Assembly: GCA_963844695.1 (NCBI GenBank) | Contig: CAWJPL010000019.1 | Location: 6,365 to 70,364 of the forward strand | Reading direction: 5' to 3' | Source: RYN-230 sp963844695 | Lineage (GTDB): Bacteria; Actinomycetota; Actinomycetes; Streptosporangiales; Streptosporangiaceae | Length of the DNA stretch: 64,000 bases | In this document: piece by piece, positions 8,204-16,581 of the stretch | Position numbering within the stretch: the first letter of the stretch is position 1 | Layout: each line of letters opens with the position of its first letter | The notes under the pieces: generated by a model | The model's database searches: none | Told to the model about the DNA's origin: nothing | What the model saw: only the letters and a program-made list of their open reading frames with translations | Made by a program: the position numbers and the translations under genes

Positions 8204-8832
8204 TGCCGGCCCCGCAACGCCTCGTCCCGCTGGTCGAGCAGTTCGACTGGGGGTGCCAGCGCCTGCACGACCGGATGACCGGCCCCGCAGGAGACAGCGG
8301 CACCGGCACACCGATCGAGATCGTCCCCATGACCGACGACGAGTACCTGTGGGAGCCGGTGCCGGGCTGCTGGTCGATCCGCCGCCGGGCGGCGGGCCCG
8401 GGACCGGCCGCCGCCTTCCTGGTCGGCGCGGGGGAGTGGGGCCGTGACTCCGCACCCTTCCCGCACCCGTGGCCACCGCCGTTCACCACCCTGGCCTGGC
8501 GGCTGGTCCATCTCAGCGAGATGCTGACCCTGCGGGCCGACCATATGGCCGGCAGCCATGCCCTGACCCGCGACGACTACCGCTGTCGCGGCGACGCCGC
8601 CGGGGGGATCGCGGCCTTCGACGCCGGGGCGCAGGCCTGGCGGGCGGTCCTGGCCGGCGCCGACGACGCGATGCTGGACGCAGTGGGCCGCAGCACTTAT
8701 CCCTATGGCAGTGACCCGGAGGATCCTTTCATCGAGACGGCCTGGTGGGTGAACCAGGAAGTGCTGCACCACGGCGCCGAGATCGCCCTGCTGCGCGACC
8801 TCTACCGCGCCCGCAGGCCCATAGGAGGCTAG
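8203..8832 (+). CDS. DinB-family protein
   Basis: A 209-residue DinB-fold protein; the ATG at 8203 shares a base with the upstream TGA. Metal-ligand histidines fit WRLVHLSEMLTLRADH in the middle and WVNQEVLHHGAEIALLRDLY near the C-terminus. Its layout (VPLVEQFDWGCQRLHDRM, then DEYLWEPVPGCWSIR) matches actinobacterial DinB proteins of unknown substrate. Coupling to an alkylation-repair glycosylase makes a detoxification or damage-related role plausible but not demonstrated. Confidence 0.8.
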   Translation: MPAPQRLVPLVEQFDWGCQRLHDRMTGPAGDSGTGTPIEIVPMTDDEYLWEPVPGCWSIRRRAAGPGPAAAFLVGAGEWGRDSAPFPHPWPPPFTTLAWRLVHLSEMLTLRADHMAGSHALTRDDYRCRGDAAGGIAAFDAGAQAWRAVLAGADDAMLDAVGRSTYPYGSDPEDPFIETAWWVNQEVLHHGAEIALLRDLYRARRPIGG

Positions 8833-8855
8833 TGCCGAGCTGAGGAGGCATGCCG

Positions 8856-9254
8856 ATGGTCACCGTAAGCGTGCGTTACATCGTCAATGACGTCGATGCC
8901 GCGATCGCGTTCTATTGCCAGAATCTCGGTTTCACCGAGGTGATGCACCCCGCACCGGCGTTTGCCATGCTGTCCCGGGGCGACCTGCGCCTGGTGCTCA
9001 GCGCGCCGGGTGGCGGCCCAGGCGGTGGCCAGGCCATGGCGGACGGCACGCTGCCGCAGCCGGGAGGCTGGAACCGGTTCTGCGTCGAAGTCACCGACCT
9101 GGCCGGCACGGTCGAGAAGTTGCGCGGCAGCGGCGTCCGGTTCCGCAACGAGATTGTCACGGGAGTAGGCGGTAAGCAGATCCTCGCCGAGGACCCGTCG
9201 GGCAACCCGGTGGAATTGTTCGAACCAGTCCTGCCGGAGGCCAAGCTTTCCTAA
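8856..9254 (+). CDS. VOC-family protein (glyoxalase/bleomycin resistance/dioxygenase fold)
   Basis: A 132-residue protein made of two beta-alpha-beta-beta-beta modules: VRYIVNDVDAAIAFYCQNLGF at the start and FCVEVTDLAGTVEKLRGSG in the middle, ending LAEDPSGNPVELFEP with the C-terminal metal-type glutamate. The ATG at 8856 is chosen because a GAGGAGG sequence (8843-8849) sits 6-7 bases upstream; the ATG at 8850 would be too close. The reaction is not determinable; such small VOC proteins bind or convert hydrophobic compounds. It is 23 bases after the DinB gene and probably in the same operon. Confidence 0.82.
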   Translation: MVTVSVRYIVNDVDAAIAFYCQNLGFTEVMHPAPAFAMLSRGDLRLVLSAPGGGPGGGQAMADGTLPQPGGWNRFCVEVTDLAGTVEKLRGSGVRFRNEIVTGVGGKQILAEDPSGNPVELFEPVLPEAKLS

Positions 9255-9307
9255 GACCAGGCCGGGATCGGCCGGCCTCCCTGTTCCACGCGAAATGAGG
9301 GCAGATT

Positions 9308-9727
9308 GTGCCGGTCCTTGTCAACACGGTGGCGTGGGTGCGGGTGGAGAACGGCCTGATCCTGTGCGCCCGGCCGCGCGGGAAAGACGTCTTCTACATC
9401 CCCGGCGGGAAGCGGGAAGGCGCGGAAACCGATCTGCAGACCCTGCTGCGCGAGATAGCCGAAGAACTGACGGTCACGCTGATCCCCGAGACGGTCAGGC
9501 CCGCAGGCAGCTACGAAGCCGAGCAGCCCGGCGCCCACCCGGACGGCGCGGTCGTGCGGATGAGCTGTTACACCGGCGACTACCGCGGGACGCTCGCCGC
9601 CAGCAGCGAGATTGACGAGCTCGCCTGGTTCTCCTACGCCGACCGCCCGCGGGTACCGCTCGTCGACCAGCTGCTCTTCGACGATCTCAAGGCCGCTGGC
9701 CAGCTCCGGTTACAGCAGTTCCGATAA
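9308..9727 (+). CDS. NUDIX hydrolase
   Basis: A 139-residue protein with a GTG start preceded by a GAGGG site. The NUDIX box is complete: GGKREGAETDLQTLLREIAE (about residues 34-53) matches G-x5-E-x7-REUxEE. The fold is otherwise minimal with no extra domain. It hydrolyses a nucleoside diphosphate linked to some moiety; the opening VNTVAWVRVENGLILCARPR is shared with MutT-like house-cleaning enzymes. It is the last gene of the rightward group 7541-9727. Confidence 0.87.
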   Translation: MPVLVNTVAWVRVENGLILCARPRGKDVFYIPGGKREGAETDLQTLLREIAEELTVTLIPETVRPAGSYEAEQPGAHPDGAVVRMSCYTGDYRGTLAASSEIDELAWFSYADRPRVPLVDQLLFDDLKAAGQLRLQQFR

Positions 9728-9744
9728 CGCCCGTGGCCGCCTGG

Positions 9745-10770
9745 TCAGCCGAGCTCGGAGACGGGAATCGCGTGCCGGGGGGCGGTGATGTGCTGAGGCT
9801 GGCCGATCCCGGAGTAGGCCAGCGTGACCTCGGTGACGTCGATTTCGCGGCGTATCTGGACCGCGTTCTGCTGGGCCTGCTGGACCCGGTTCCGGGTGGC
9901 GTCCCACACGCTGAGCGGCCCCCGCTTCCCCGTCCGCTGGTACCGGTGGAACAGCGTTCTCCACGCGCTCTCCGCCCGCCGGAGTTCCCGCGTCGCGGCC
10001 TTGCTGACCGGCTTGCCGGTGTCGACCTTCATGGTGCCGCGGAACGTGATGGCCATGCGGTGCACGACCTGATGCCGGTCGGCCCACACTTCCAGCGACA
10101 CGACCGGCAGCGCTCCCGGGTGCACGCCGGGCAGGAAGCGGAAGCTCTTCACGCGGCCCGGAGCGGTGGCCCGGAGCACCGTCAGCCGCACGCCGCCGCG
10201 CATCCGGTCGCCCGCGGCCTGGAACCGGGCCGCGGGTGCCAGGCGGCGCAGCAGGGTGCGCGGGTCAGGCAGCTCAGTGGAATCGAGGCCGGGATCGTCA
10301 GGGTGCGGGTCGTGGACCCAGACCCACCGGCCGTGCACGTTGGCGGTGGAGTACCCCTGCCCGTCCACGATGCGGTTGGTGAGGGCGTCGCCCGGCTGGA
10401 GTCCCCCTTCGGCAGGCACGGTCGTGGCCAGGTCCTCACTCCAGTTCCTTCCTGAGAACGTGATGCCGCCGCCGCCGTAGCTGTAGACCACGCCGCCCAG
10501 GGTCGTCCGCGAGGTGACCCGGGCCTGGCCCGAGAGCGGCGGCCGGGCGTCGGCGCGGGCCCCCGCGGACCGCGCCCCGCCCTGAGCCGCGAAGGGATTC
10601 CAGATTCCCCCGCCGGCGACGGACATGACCACCAGCCAGACGACGACCACGGCGACCAGTTCCAGGCCGATCACCTGGCGCCTTCGCCGCTGGCGCCGTC
10701 GCGCCTGCTCGATGATCGCCTCAGCCTCGTGCGCCGCCAGCGCGGTGGCCACCCGGTCTCTCGTCTTCAT
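9745..10770 (-). CDS. Membrane-anchored protein of unknown function
   Basis: A 341-residue protein with a basic cytoplasmic N-terminus (EQARRRQRRRRQ), one membrane segment (LELVAVVVVWLVVMSVAGGG, about 36-55) and a large extracytoplasmic domain. The domain has repeated hydrophobic strands and aromatic loops (YSYGGGGITFSGRNW, GRWVWVHDPHPDD) but no motif I recognise. It lies nine bases downstream of a YtrA-type GntR regulator on the same strand, so the two form an operon. That context suggests a cell-envelope-related function under control of the regulator. Confidence 0.7.
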   Translation of the reverse strand: MKTRDRVATALAAHEAEAIIEQARRRQRRRRQVIGLELVAVVVVWLVVMSVAGGGIWNPFAAQGGARSAGARADARPPLSGQARVTSRTTLGGVVYSYGGGGITFSGRNWSEDLATTVPAEGGLQPGDALTNRIVDGQGYSTANVHGRWVWVHDPHPDDPGLDSTELPDPRTLLRRLAPAARFQAAGDRMRGGVRLTVLRATAPGRVKSFRFLPGVHPGALPVVSLEVWADRHQVVHRMAITFRGTMKVDTGKPVSKAATRELRRAESAWRTLFHRYQRTGKRGPLSVWDATRNRVQQAQQNAVQIRREIDVTEVTLAYSGIGQPQHITAPRHAIPVSELG

Positions 10771-10779
10771 CGTGGGCTC

Positions 10780-11142
10780 CTACGACACCTGCCGGATGAC
10801 CTGCACCAGTTCCTCGAGGCCGAGCCCATGCCAGCGAGCGACCTCGACCAGCTCACGCGCCTTGGCCACCACGGCGCTGCGCTGCGGCGCGGTGCCGGTG
10901 ACCGTCACGCCACGGCCCCGGCGGAATTCGAGCAGCCCTTCATCCCGCAGCGCGCGGAAGGCGCGGAGCACCGTGTTGGCGTTGACTCCGAGGACCGCAG
11001 CGAAGTCCCGCGCCGGAGGCAGACGCTCACCCGGCCCAGCCTCACCTGCGGCGATGGCCCCCCGGATGGCCGCGGCCACCTGCTCGTGCAGCGGGACCGG
11101 ACTCGACAGGTCAACCCGGATGACCGGAGTGGTGCTACTCAT
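10780..11142 (-). CDS. GntR-family transcriptional regulator, YtrA subfamily
   Basis: A 120-residue regulator starting at ATG 11142. It has a GntR winged HTH (VPLHEQVAAAIRGAIAAGEA, then RDFAAVLGVNANTVLRAFRA) and only a short helical C-terminus of about 45 residues. This is the size and layout of the YtrA subgroup, which usually controls small envelope or transport operons. No ribosome site precedes the start, and a TATGAT -10 box lies six bases upstream, so the mRNA is probably leaderless. It is co-transcribed with the membrane-anchored protein. Confidence 0.88.
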   Translation of the reverse strand: MSSTTPVIRVDLSSPVPLHEQVAAAIRGAIAAGEAGPGERLPPARDFAAVLGVNANTVLRAFRALRDEGLLEFRRGRGVTVTGTAPQRSAVVAKARELVEVARWHGLGLEELVQVIRQVS

Positions 11143-11156
11143 AATGGCATCATAAT
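11139..11156 (-). promoter_or_regulatory. Leaderless promoter and TCATAAT direct repeat of the ytrA-like gene
   Basis: Two TCATAAT copies are separated by GGCA, and the start codon lies inside the first. On the minus strand, TATGAT (11149-11154) stands six bases before the ATG, which fits a -10 box for a leaderless transcript. The repeat could also be the regulator's own operator. Confidence 0.45.
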
Positions 11157-11241
11157 CGTCACGGTGGTCCTGGCAAGCCCGGCCGCGGGTCACGCCGCTG
11201 GCCGGCGGCGGAAGGGCGGCCCGCGGCACCCGGCGCCAGGG

Positions 11242-12054
11242 TCAGCGCGGCAGGAAGTCGAGCAGCAGCTCGTTGACCTGGCCGGGGGCGTCGAGTTGCA
11301 TCCAGTGACCGGGTCCGTCCAGGCGCTCGTACCGGAAGGGGCCGGCGGTGCTCTGGGCGGAGTCGGTCATCTGCACCTCGCTGAGGGCCATGTCGCCGGT
11401 GCTCCAGATGCCCATGGCCGGGGCCTGCACGGGTGGCAGCCGCGGCGGTGGCGCGGCCCAGGCTTCGGGTCGCATATTGGCCCGGTACCAGTTCAGGCCG
11501 GGGACGAGCGAGCCGGTGGCTTCCAGGTCGGCGATCACCTGGTCGGCGTCAGGGTGGCGCGCCCAGCTGCGGAAGTTAGCCCAGTCGTCCTCCGACAGCC
11601 ACCGCTCGGCGACGCCCGGGAACAGGAACAGCAGCATGTACCACGACATCTGACGCTGCTCGAGCGTGCGCAGGAACGTCGCGGGGTGCCCGACGGCCAG
11701 GACGGCCAGGTGGTCCACCTGATCCGGGGCGAACGTGGCGAGCACCCAGGCCAGGGCGGCACCCCAGTCGTGCCCGACCACATGAGCGCGGCTGACCTGC
11801 TCGGCGGCCAGGACGGCCTGGACGTCTCCGGCAAGAAGAGCGAGCGAGTAGGCCCCGACGGCGTCGGGCTGGCCGGATCTCCCGTATCCGCGCAGGTCAG
11901 GGACGATGACCTGAAATCCGGCGGCGGCCAGGGCCGGCACCTGATGCCGCCACAGCCGGCCGGAGTCGGGGAAGCCGTGCAGCAGCACAACCGGGCGCCC
12001 CTGGCCCGTGACCTGATACTCGATGCCGACGCCGTCAACATCTACCCGGCTCAC
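11242..12054 (-). CDS. Alpha/beta hydrolase, epoxide-hydrolase type
   Basis: A 270-residue protein with GTG start 12054 (SRVDVDGVGIEYQVTG). It has the oxyanion motif LLHGFPDSGRLW, the nucleophile elbow VVGHDWGAALAW, in which the nucleophile is aspartate rather than serine, and a C-terminal histidine in DGPGHWMQLDAPG. Asp nucleophile plus HGFP and a GYGRS loop is the pattern of soluble epoxide hydrolases and haloalkane dehalogenases; epoxide hydrolase is the better fit. It starts four bases after the PPOX gene, so the two are co-transcribed. Confidence 0.87.
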   Translation of the reverse strand: MSRVDVDGVGIEYQVTGQGRPVVLLHGFPDSGRLWRHQVPALAAAGFQVIVPDLRGYGRSGQPDAVGAYSLALLAGDVQAVLAAEQVSRAHVVGHDWGAALAWVLATFAPDQVDHLAVLAVGHPATFLRTLEQRQMSWYMLLFLFPGVAERWLSEDDWANFRSWARHPDADQVIADLEATGSLVPGLNWYRANMRPEAWAAPPPRLPPVQAPAMGIWSTGDMALSEVQMTDSAQSTAGPFRYERLDGPGHWMQLDAPGQVNELLLDFLPR

Positions 12055-12058
12055 CCGC

Positions 12059-12451
12059 CTACCCCCTTCCGTGGATCTTGTCCGCAGCGATGCTGAGGAT
12101 GACGCGGACCTGGTCACGGCCGCCGAACCACGGGTAAGGAGTGCCCAGGTAGCGCTGGGCGAGGGCCTCGATGTGCTCTGCGCCTCCCTCGGTGGTGACC
12201 TTGACGACGCGCCCGCGGACCTCGTAGTAGCTATGCGGGCGGGACGGGTCGGTCACGCACACGGCCACCCGCGGGTCCCGCTCCACGTTCTTGACCTTCT
12301 GGAAGCCCTGGACGGTGTTGATGACGACGTGCTCGCCGTCGGTGTCGGCCCAGGTCTGGGTCATCTGCGGTGCGCCGTCGGGCATCAGGGTAGTGACGAA
12401 GCAGAGACTGGGCTGGTGCAGCAGGGAGATGAGGCCCTCGGGCAGGTTCAC
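12059..12451 (-). CDS. PPOX-class F420-dependent oxidoreductase
   Basis: A 130-residue split-barrel flavin/F420-binding protein. GTG 12451 is used as start (NLPEGLISLLHQPSLCFVTT). Conserved pieces include LMPDGAPQMTQTWADTDGEH, VQGFQKVKNVERDPRVAVCV and YYEVRGRVV. These match the actinobacterial pyridoxamine-5'-phosphate-oxidase-like group that uses cofactor F420 to reduce small molecules. An upstream in-frame Gly/Pro-rich stretch to 12538 looks non-coding. It is paired with the epoxide-hydrolase-like gene. Confidence 0.87.
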   Translation of the reverse strand: MNLPEGLISLLHQPSLCFVTTLMPDGAPQMTQTWADTDGEHVVINTVQGFQKVKNVERDPRVAVCVTDPSRPHSYYEVRGRVVKVTTEGGAEHIEALAQRYLGTPYPWFGGRDQVRVILSIAADKIHGRG

Positions 12452-12558
12452 GTCTGATCCGCTCCCGTCTGGTCCGCCGGGGACCGGCGACTCTGGTCCG
12501 CCGGGGCCGGCGAATCCCCCGACGAAGCTACTCCCCACGATCAGGAAGGAGCCAAGCG

Positions 12559-12981
12559 ATGGGTGAAGTCGCGCTCGTGGTGAGCGACGCCGGCGATGGC
12601 CTGCGCGAACGCCTCGACGAGGAGATCAACTCCTTCAACGCGGCGGTGACCGGCTGGACCGACGGCCGGCTGCTGACCATTTCGGCCCGGGGCCACGGTG
12701 GCGACCTGCAGGCCGGGCTGTTCGGGTGGACGTGGGGTGGATGCGGCTACGTCGATCTGCTGTGGGTGCGCGAGGACTGCCGCGGGTCTGGCCTGGGCAC
12801 CCGGCTGCTCACCACGGCCGAGGAGGAGATCAGGCGGCGGGGCTGCGATCAGGTGGCCCTGAGCACGCACTCCTTCCAGGCCCCCGGCTTCTACGCCCGG
12901 TTCGGCTACACCGAATGCGGGCGCACCCCCGCCTACCCGCGCGGGCACGACCAGATCCACCTGGTGAAGCGGCTCCGCTGA
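12559..12981 (+). CDS. GNAT family N-acetyltransferase
   Basis: A 140-residue compact GNAT preceded by an AGGAAGGAG ribosome site. The acetyl-CoA loop is VREDCRGSGLGTRLL (about 71-85), and the C-terminal FQAPGFYARFGYTECG matches the usual N-terminal acetyl-CoA-binding tyrosine/asparagine region. The opening EINSFNAAVTGWTDGRLL is seen in a group of small bacterial GNATs of unknown acceptor. It is divergent from the PPOX gene. Confidence 0.85.
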   Translation: MGEVALVVSDAGDGLRERLDEEINSFNAAVTGWTDGRLLTISARGHGGDLQAGLFGWTWGGCGYVDLLWVREDCRGSGLGTRLLTTAEEEIRRRGCDQVALSTHSFQAPGFYARFGYTECGRTPAYPRGHDQIHLVKRLR

Positions 12982-13219
12982 CCAGGCTCCAGCCGGCCCA
13001 GGCCACGCAGGAGGGACACCGAAGGCGCCTGTTCGTCGTGGCCGGCCGGTGAAGGAACGACGTTCGCGGGGTAGGGGGTCCTGGTGGGCTCGGGAGGGGC
13101 GGCCGGTCGCGTTTACCGGTCGCAGCACACCGGGGACTTCCGCCAGCCAGCGGCGGTGGGAGGTACTGACGACCCGAGATGGTCAGTACCAGCCCGCAGC
13201 GATCTAGAGGAGGCAGCGC

Positions 13220-14044
13220 ATGGGGACAGTCACGACTACGGACGGCACGGAGATCTTCTACAAGGACTGGGGAAGCGGCCAGCCCATCGTCTTCAGCCAC
13301 GGCTGGCCGCTGTCGGCCGACGACTGGGACACGCAGATGATGTTCTTTCTGCTGCACGGCTACCGGGTCGTCGCCCATGACCGGCGCGGCCACGGGCGGT
13401 CCACCCAGACCAGTGACGGCCACGACATGGACCACTACGCGGACGACCTGGCCGCGGTGACGGAGCATCTCGATCTCCACGACGCCATCCACGTCGGCCA
13501 TTCGACTGGTGGCGGCGAGGTGGTGCGCTATCTGGCCCGGCACGGCGAAAGCCGGGTGGCGAGGGCGGTGCTGATCAGCTCCGTGCCGCCGCTGATGGTG
13601 AAGACCGAGGCCAACCCGGGCGGCCTGCCCAAGGATGTGTTCGACGGACTCCAGGCCCAGACCGCGGAACATCGCTCAGTTTTCTACCGCGAGCTGGCGT
13701 CGGGGCCGTTCTACGGCTTCAACCGCCCAGGGGCGAAGTCATCGGAGGCGATCATCGAAAACTGGTGGCGCCAGGGCATGATGGGCGGCGCGAAAGCGCA
13801 CTACGACGGCATCGTGGCCTTCTCGCAGACCGATTTCACCGAGGACCTCAAGGGGATCTCGGTGCCGGTGCTGGTGATGCACGGCGATGACGATCAGATC
13901 GTGCCCTACGCCGACTCGGGGCCCCTGTCGGCCAAGCTGGTCCAGCACGGGACGCTGAAGACCTACCACGGCTTCCCGCACGGCATGCCCACGACGGAAG
14001 CGGCGACCATCAACGCCGACCTGCTGGCCTGGCTGAAAGAGTAA
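13220..14044 (+). CDS. Alpha/beta hydrolase (non-haem chloroperoxidase-like)
   Basis: A 274-residue hydrolase preceded by a GAGG ribosome site. The triad is visible: Ser in HVGHSTGGGEVV (about S97), Asp in MHGDDDQIVPYADS and His in GFPHGMPTT. The oxyanion HGWPLSADDWD and the RRGHGRS loop place it with bacterial non-haem chloroperoxidases/perhydrolases and aryl esterases. Physiologically it is more likely an esterase. The 238 bases before it (12982-13219) hold no gene that I can see. A strong hairpin terminator follows (14079-14110). Confidence 0.88.
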   Translation: MGTVTTTDGTEIFYKDWGSGQPIVFSHGWPLSADDWDTQMMFFLLHGYRVVAHDRRGHGRSTQTSDGHDMDHYADDLAAVTEHLDLHDAIHVGHSTGGGEVVRYLARHGESRVARAVLISSVPPLMVKTEANPGGLPKDVFDGLQAQTAEHRSVFYRELASGPFYGFNRPGAKSSEAIIENWWRQGMMGGAKAHYDGIVAFSQTDFTEDLKGISVPVLVMHGDDDQIVPYADSGPLSAKLVQHGTLKTYHGFPHGMPTTEAATINADLLAWLKE

Positions 14045-14078
14045 GGCCGGCTGATCGGCGGCAGACTGAGGCGTGGGA

Positions 14079-14110
14079 CAGGCCCGGCCGGTGTACGCCG
14101 GCCGGGCCTG
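14079..14110 (+). terminator. Strong hairpin (intrinsic-type terminator)
   Basis: CAGGCCCGGCCGG and CCGGCCGGGCCTG form a perfect 13-bp stem with a six-base loop, 35 bases after the stop of the chloroperoxidase-like gene. There is no long T-run, as is common in high-GC actinomycetes. Confidence 0.7.
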
Positions 14111-14148
14111 CGCCGGTGAGTTTTGACCGGGCCGGCCGTCTGTCTGTA

Positions 14149-14206
14149 CATGACTGTGCTGCTGAAAGGGATCGCGACATGACTGTGCTGATGGAGGGCA
14201 TCGCGT
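14149..14206 (+). repeat. 29-bp imperfect tandem duplication of a translation start
   Basis: Copy 1 (14149-14177) and copy 2 (14178-14206) match at 24 of 29 positions. Each contains CATGACTGTGCTG followed by a purine-rich run and ATCGCG. Copy 2 holds the start codon and first codons of the SMP-30 gene; copy 1 encodes a ten-residue upstream reading frame. Confidence 0.75.
14150..14182 (+). CDS. Ten-codon upstream ORF overlapping the SMP-30 start
   Basis: ATG 14150 begins a ten-residue frame (MTVLLKGIAT) created by the tandem duplication. Its TGA overlaps the ATG of the SMP-30 gene as ATGA, the classical coupling overlap. It also covers the GAAAGGG ribosome site of the main gene. It may be a translated leader or simply a by-product of the duplication; no expression evidence is available from sequence. 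Confidence 0.35.
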   Translation: MTVLLKGIAT

Positions 14207-15006
14207 TCGGCGAGTCACCGCGGTGGCACGACGGAAGGCTCTGGTTCTCGGACTGGGGCGCTCACCAGGTAATTGCGCTCGACCCCGGCGGCGGCCACGA
14301 AGTCGTGGTCAGCGTCCCCTCGTTTCCGATGTGCATCGACTTCCTGCCCGACGGGCGGCTGCTGGTCGTGGACTCGCCGCGGCGGCGGCTGTTGCGCCGC
14401 GAGCCGGACGGCTCGATGGTCACCCACGCCGACCTGGCCCCCATCTCCGGCAAGCCGTGGAACGACATCGTGGTCGGCGCGGACGGGAACGCCTACGTCA
14501 ACACCATCGGGTTCGACTTTCCCGGCGGCGAGCCCGCGCCGGGCAGCATCGCGCTCGCGGCCCCCGGCGGGGCGGTCCGACTGGTCGCCGGAGACCTCGC
14601 GTTTCCCAACGGCATGGCGATCACGGCCGACGGTGCCACGCTGGTCGTCGCCGAGTCCTACGGCAACCGGCTCACGGCCTACGACATCGGCCCGGACGGC
14701 GACCTGGGCCACCGGCGGGTGTGGGCCGACACGGGGGACGACCATCCCGACGGGATCTGTGTCAACGCCGAGGGTGCCATCTGGTACGCCGACGTGGCGA
14801 ACCGGCACTGCGTGCGGGTACGTGAAGGTGGCGAGGTGCTCGCGACGGCCGAACTGGACCGCGGCGCCTTCGCCTGCGCCCTGAGTCGTGGCGACGACCC
14901 ACAGCTCTACGTCGTGGGCCAGGAGTATGGCGGTCCGCAGGCGGCGGAGCCGACGGGCCAGGTCGTCGTGTTCCCGGCCCCCGCGCCCGGGGCCGGGAAA
15001 CCCTAG
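14179..15006 (+). CDS. SMP-30/gluconolactonase/LRE family protein
   Basis: A 275-residue six-bladed beta-propeller. The family metal-binding residues fit the opening MEGIAFGESPRWHDGRLWFS (Glu), the central KPWNDIVVGADGNAYVN (Asn-Asp) and DHPDGICVNAEGAIWYAD (Asp). The enzyme hydrolyses sugar lactones or related esters with a divalent metal. Start ATG 14179 has GAAAGGG eight to nine bases upstream and lies in the second copy of a tandem duplication. It is monocistronic as far as can be seen and is not linked to the fucose genes 30 kb away. Confidence 0.88.
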   Translation: MTVLMEGIAFGESPRWHDGRLWFSDWGAHQVIALDPGGGHEVVVSVPSFPMCIDFLPDGRLLVVDSPRRRLLRREPDGSMVTHADLAPISGKPWNDIVVGADGNAYVNTIGFDFPGGEPAPGSIALAAPGGAVRLVAGDLAFPNGMAITADGATLVVAESYGNRLTAYDIGPDGDLGHRRVWADTGDDHPDGICVNAEGAIWYADVANRHCVRVREGGEVLATAELDRGAFACALSRGDDPQLYVVGQEYGGPQAAEPTGQVVVFPAPAPGAGKP

Positions 15007-15020
15007 CCGCTCTGCTCGGG

Positions 15021-15849
15021 TCAGGCCTTCTGGCCGACGCCGCCCCACTGGGTCGAGGGAGCGGCGGCAGCCTCTGGCGAGGTGGGCCGCCATTCGGGTA
15101 CCCGGACCACTCCGGGCGGCACGAGTTCCAGGTCAGCGAAGAAACGCGCCACCGTCGGCATAGTCGCGCGGGGTAGCCGGCTGGGCGACGTGCTGGTTGA
15201 CCCGGCGTGCCATTTCCGCCATGGCCTCGGGCTCGATATCCGAGGCGACGTGGGTCAGGACCAGGAAGCTGCCGGAGGGCACAGCGCTCATCAGCCTGTG
15301 CACGATCGCGTCCGGATCGTCGTGGTCCTGGATCATGTGCAGGACCGAGACCAGGATGACCGCGACGGGCGCGGAGAAATCCAGCGCCGCCGCGGCCTGC
15401 TCCAGGACGGCGGAGGTGTCGCGCACGTCGGCGTCGACGTAGCTGGTGCTGCCTGGCGGGCTGCCGGCCAGCAGGGCACGGGCGTGGGCCAGGACTATCG
15501 GGTCGTTGTCCACGTACACGACCCGGCTCGCCGGGGCGAGGTCCTGGGCGATCTCGTGCACGCTCCCCGCGGCCGGAAGGCCGGTGCCGATGTCGAGGAA
15601 CTGGCGCACGCCGGCCTCGCCGGCCAGGTAGCGCACCGACCGGGCCAGGAACGCCTGGTTAGCCCGGACCGACGACACCAGGCCTGGGTAGGCGGCCATA
15701 GCGTGCTCGGCCGCTACCCGGTCGGCGGCGAAGTTGTCCTTCCCGCCCCGCCAGTAGTTCTGCATCCTGGCGATATGCGCCACGCCGGTGTCGAGCTCGA
15801 CCGGCTCGTCCCGGCTGGGAGTAATGGGCCGGAACCAGCCGCCTGCCAT
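15021..15849 (-). CDS. PF04672-type S-adenosyl methyltransferase, frameshifted near the C-terminus
   Basis: The N-terminal ~230 residues are typical of the actinobacterial DUF574/PF04672 methyltransferase family: HIARMQNYWRGGKDNFAADR, the SAM-binding QFLDIGTGLPAAGSVHEIA and VVYVDNDPIVLAHARALL. The frame then stops early at 15133. The family-typical end (PTVARFFADLELVPPGVVRV, then PEWRP) continues in the next frame to a TGA at 15021-15023. The shift is explained by one extra base in the G4 run at 15170-15173. ATG 15849 is chosen because GGGAGG lies eight bases upstream. The substrate of the family is unknown. Confidence 0.85.
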
Positions 15850-15896
15850 GGACGGCACCTCCCGCCGTTGTCAGGTCGCCCGTACGCCAGCCCACA

Positions 15897-16574
15897 CTAG
15901 CGCGGCGCGGGAGGCAGCAGGCTCGCCGTCAGGGTCTCGCGCAGCCATCGCTCGTAGCGCTCGGGCGGCCAGCCCCAGGTGTCGCGGAGCATCTGGTGCA
16001 CCTCGGGGGACGTGAGCGTCCAGACCACGGCCGCGGCGTCCGGCTGGGACAGTCCCTCCTGCAGCGGCCCGTGGGCAGCGATCCAGGACACGATCGCGGT
16101 CATCGCCTCGCGGCGCTGCCGCAGCTGCAGGTCGGCGCGCAGGTCCGCGGCCACGGGATCGACGGCTGCCGCGCTGCGCAGGATGTCATCCATCGGGCGG
16201 ATCCGTTCCAGCTGCTGGGTGATGCCCGCGGCGAACATCGCAAGCTGGCGCCGCTGGTCCCGTTCCGCGCGCATGGCCCGCGGGTCGGCCCGGTCGAGCA
16301 GCGCGGACTGGGCGTCGTCGCCGCCGATGACGACGTCAAGCACCTCTTTGAGCAGGGCGCCCTTGGAGCCGAAGGTGCTGTAGATCGTGTCGGCCGAGAC
16401 ACCTGCCCGGCGCGCGACGGCGGCGATCGTGGTGGCGGGATAGCCCTGTTCGAGGAACAGTTCACGCGCGCTGTCGACGACGCGCCGCCGGGTTTCACGG
16501 GCCTGCGACTCGCGGAGCGGGGAGTGGTAGCCACGTTGATTTTTGACAGCCGCCTCCTTTCGACCTAGTCTCAC
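15897..16574 (-). CDS. TetR-family transcriptional regulator
   Basis: A protein of about 225 residues with an N-terminal TetR HTH: RRVVDSARELFLEQGYPATT followed by IAAVARRAGVSADTIYSTFG (about 30-70). The C-terminal ligand domain ends TSPEVHQMLRDTWGWPPERYE, a form common in actinobacterial TetRs. GTG 16574 is the only good in-frame start. It is divergent from the SnoaL-like gene at 16646 with an inverted repeat between them, so that gene is the likely target. Confidence 0.88.
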   Translation of the reverse strand: MRLGRKEAAVKNQRGYHSPLRESQARETRRRVVDSARELFLEQGYPATTIAAVARRAGVSADTIYSTFGSKGALLKEVLDVVIGGDDAQSALLDRADPRAMRAERDQRRQLAMFAAGITQQLERIRPMDDILRSAAAVDPVAADLRADLQLRQRREAMTAIVSWIAAHGPLQEGLSQPDAAAVVWTLTSPEVHQMLRDTWGWPPERYERWLRETLTASLLPPAPR

Positions 16575-16581
16575 TGTATCG

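Noticed and set aside
10729..12096. 455-residue frame across the GntR and epoxide-hydrolase region
   Set aside because: It crosses three real genes on the opposite strand and lacks similarity to known proteins.
14179..15006. SMP-30 protein as the missing fuconolactonase of the fucose pathway
   Set aside because: It is 30 kb away, has its own transcription unit and no copy of the fucose-island motif; known fuconolactonases are usually amidohydrolase-type.
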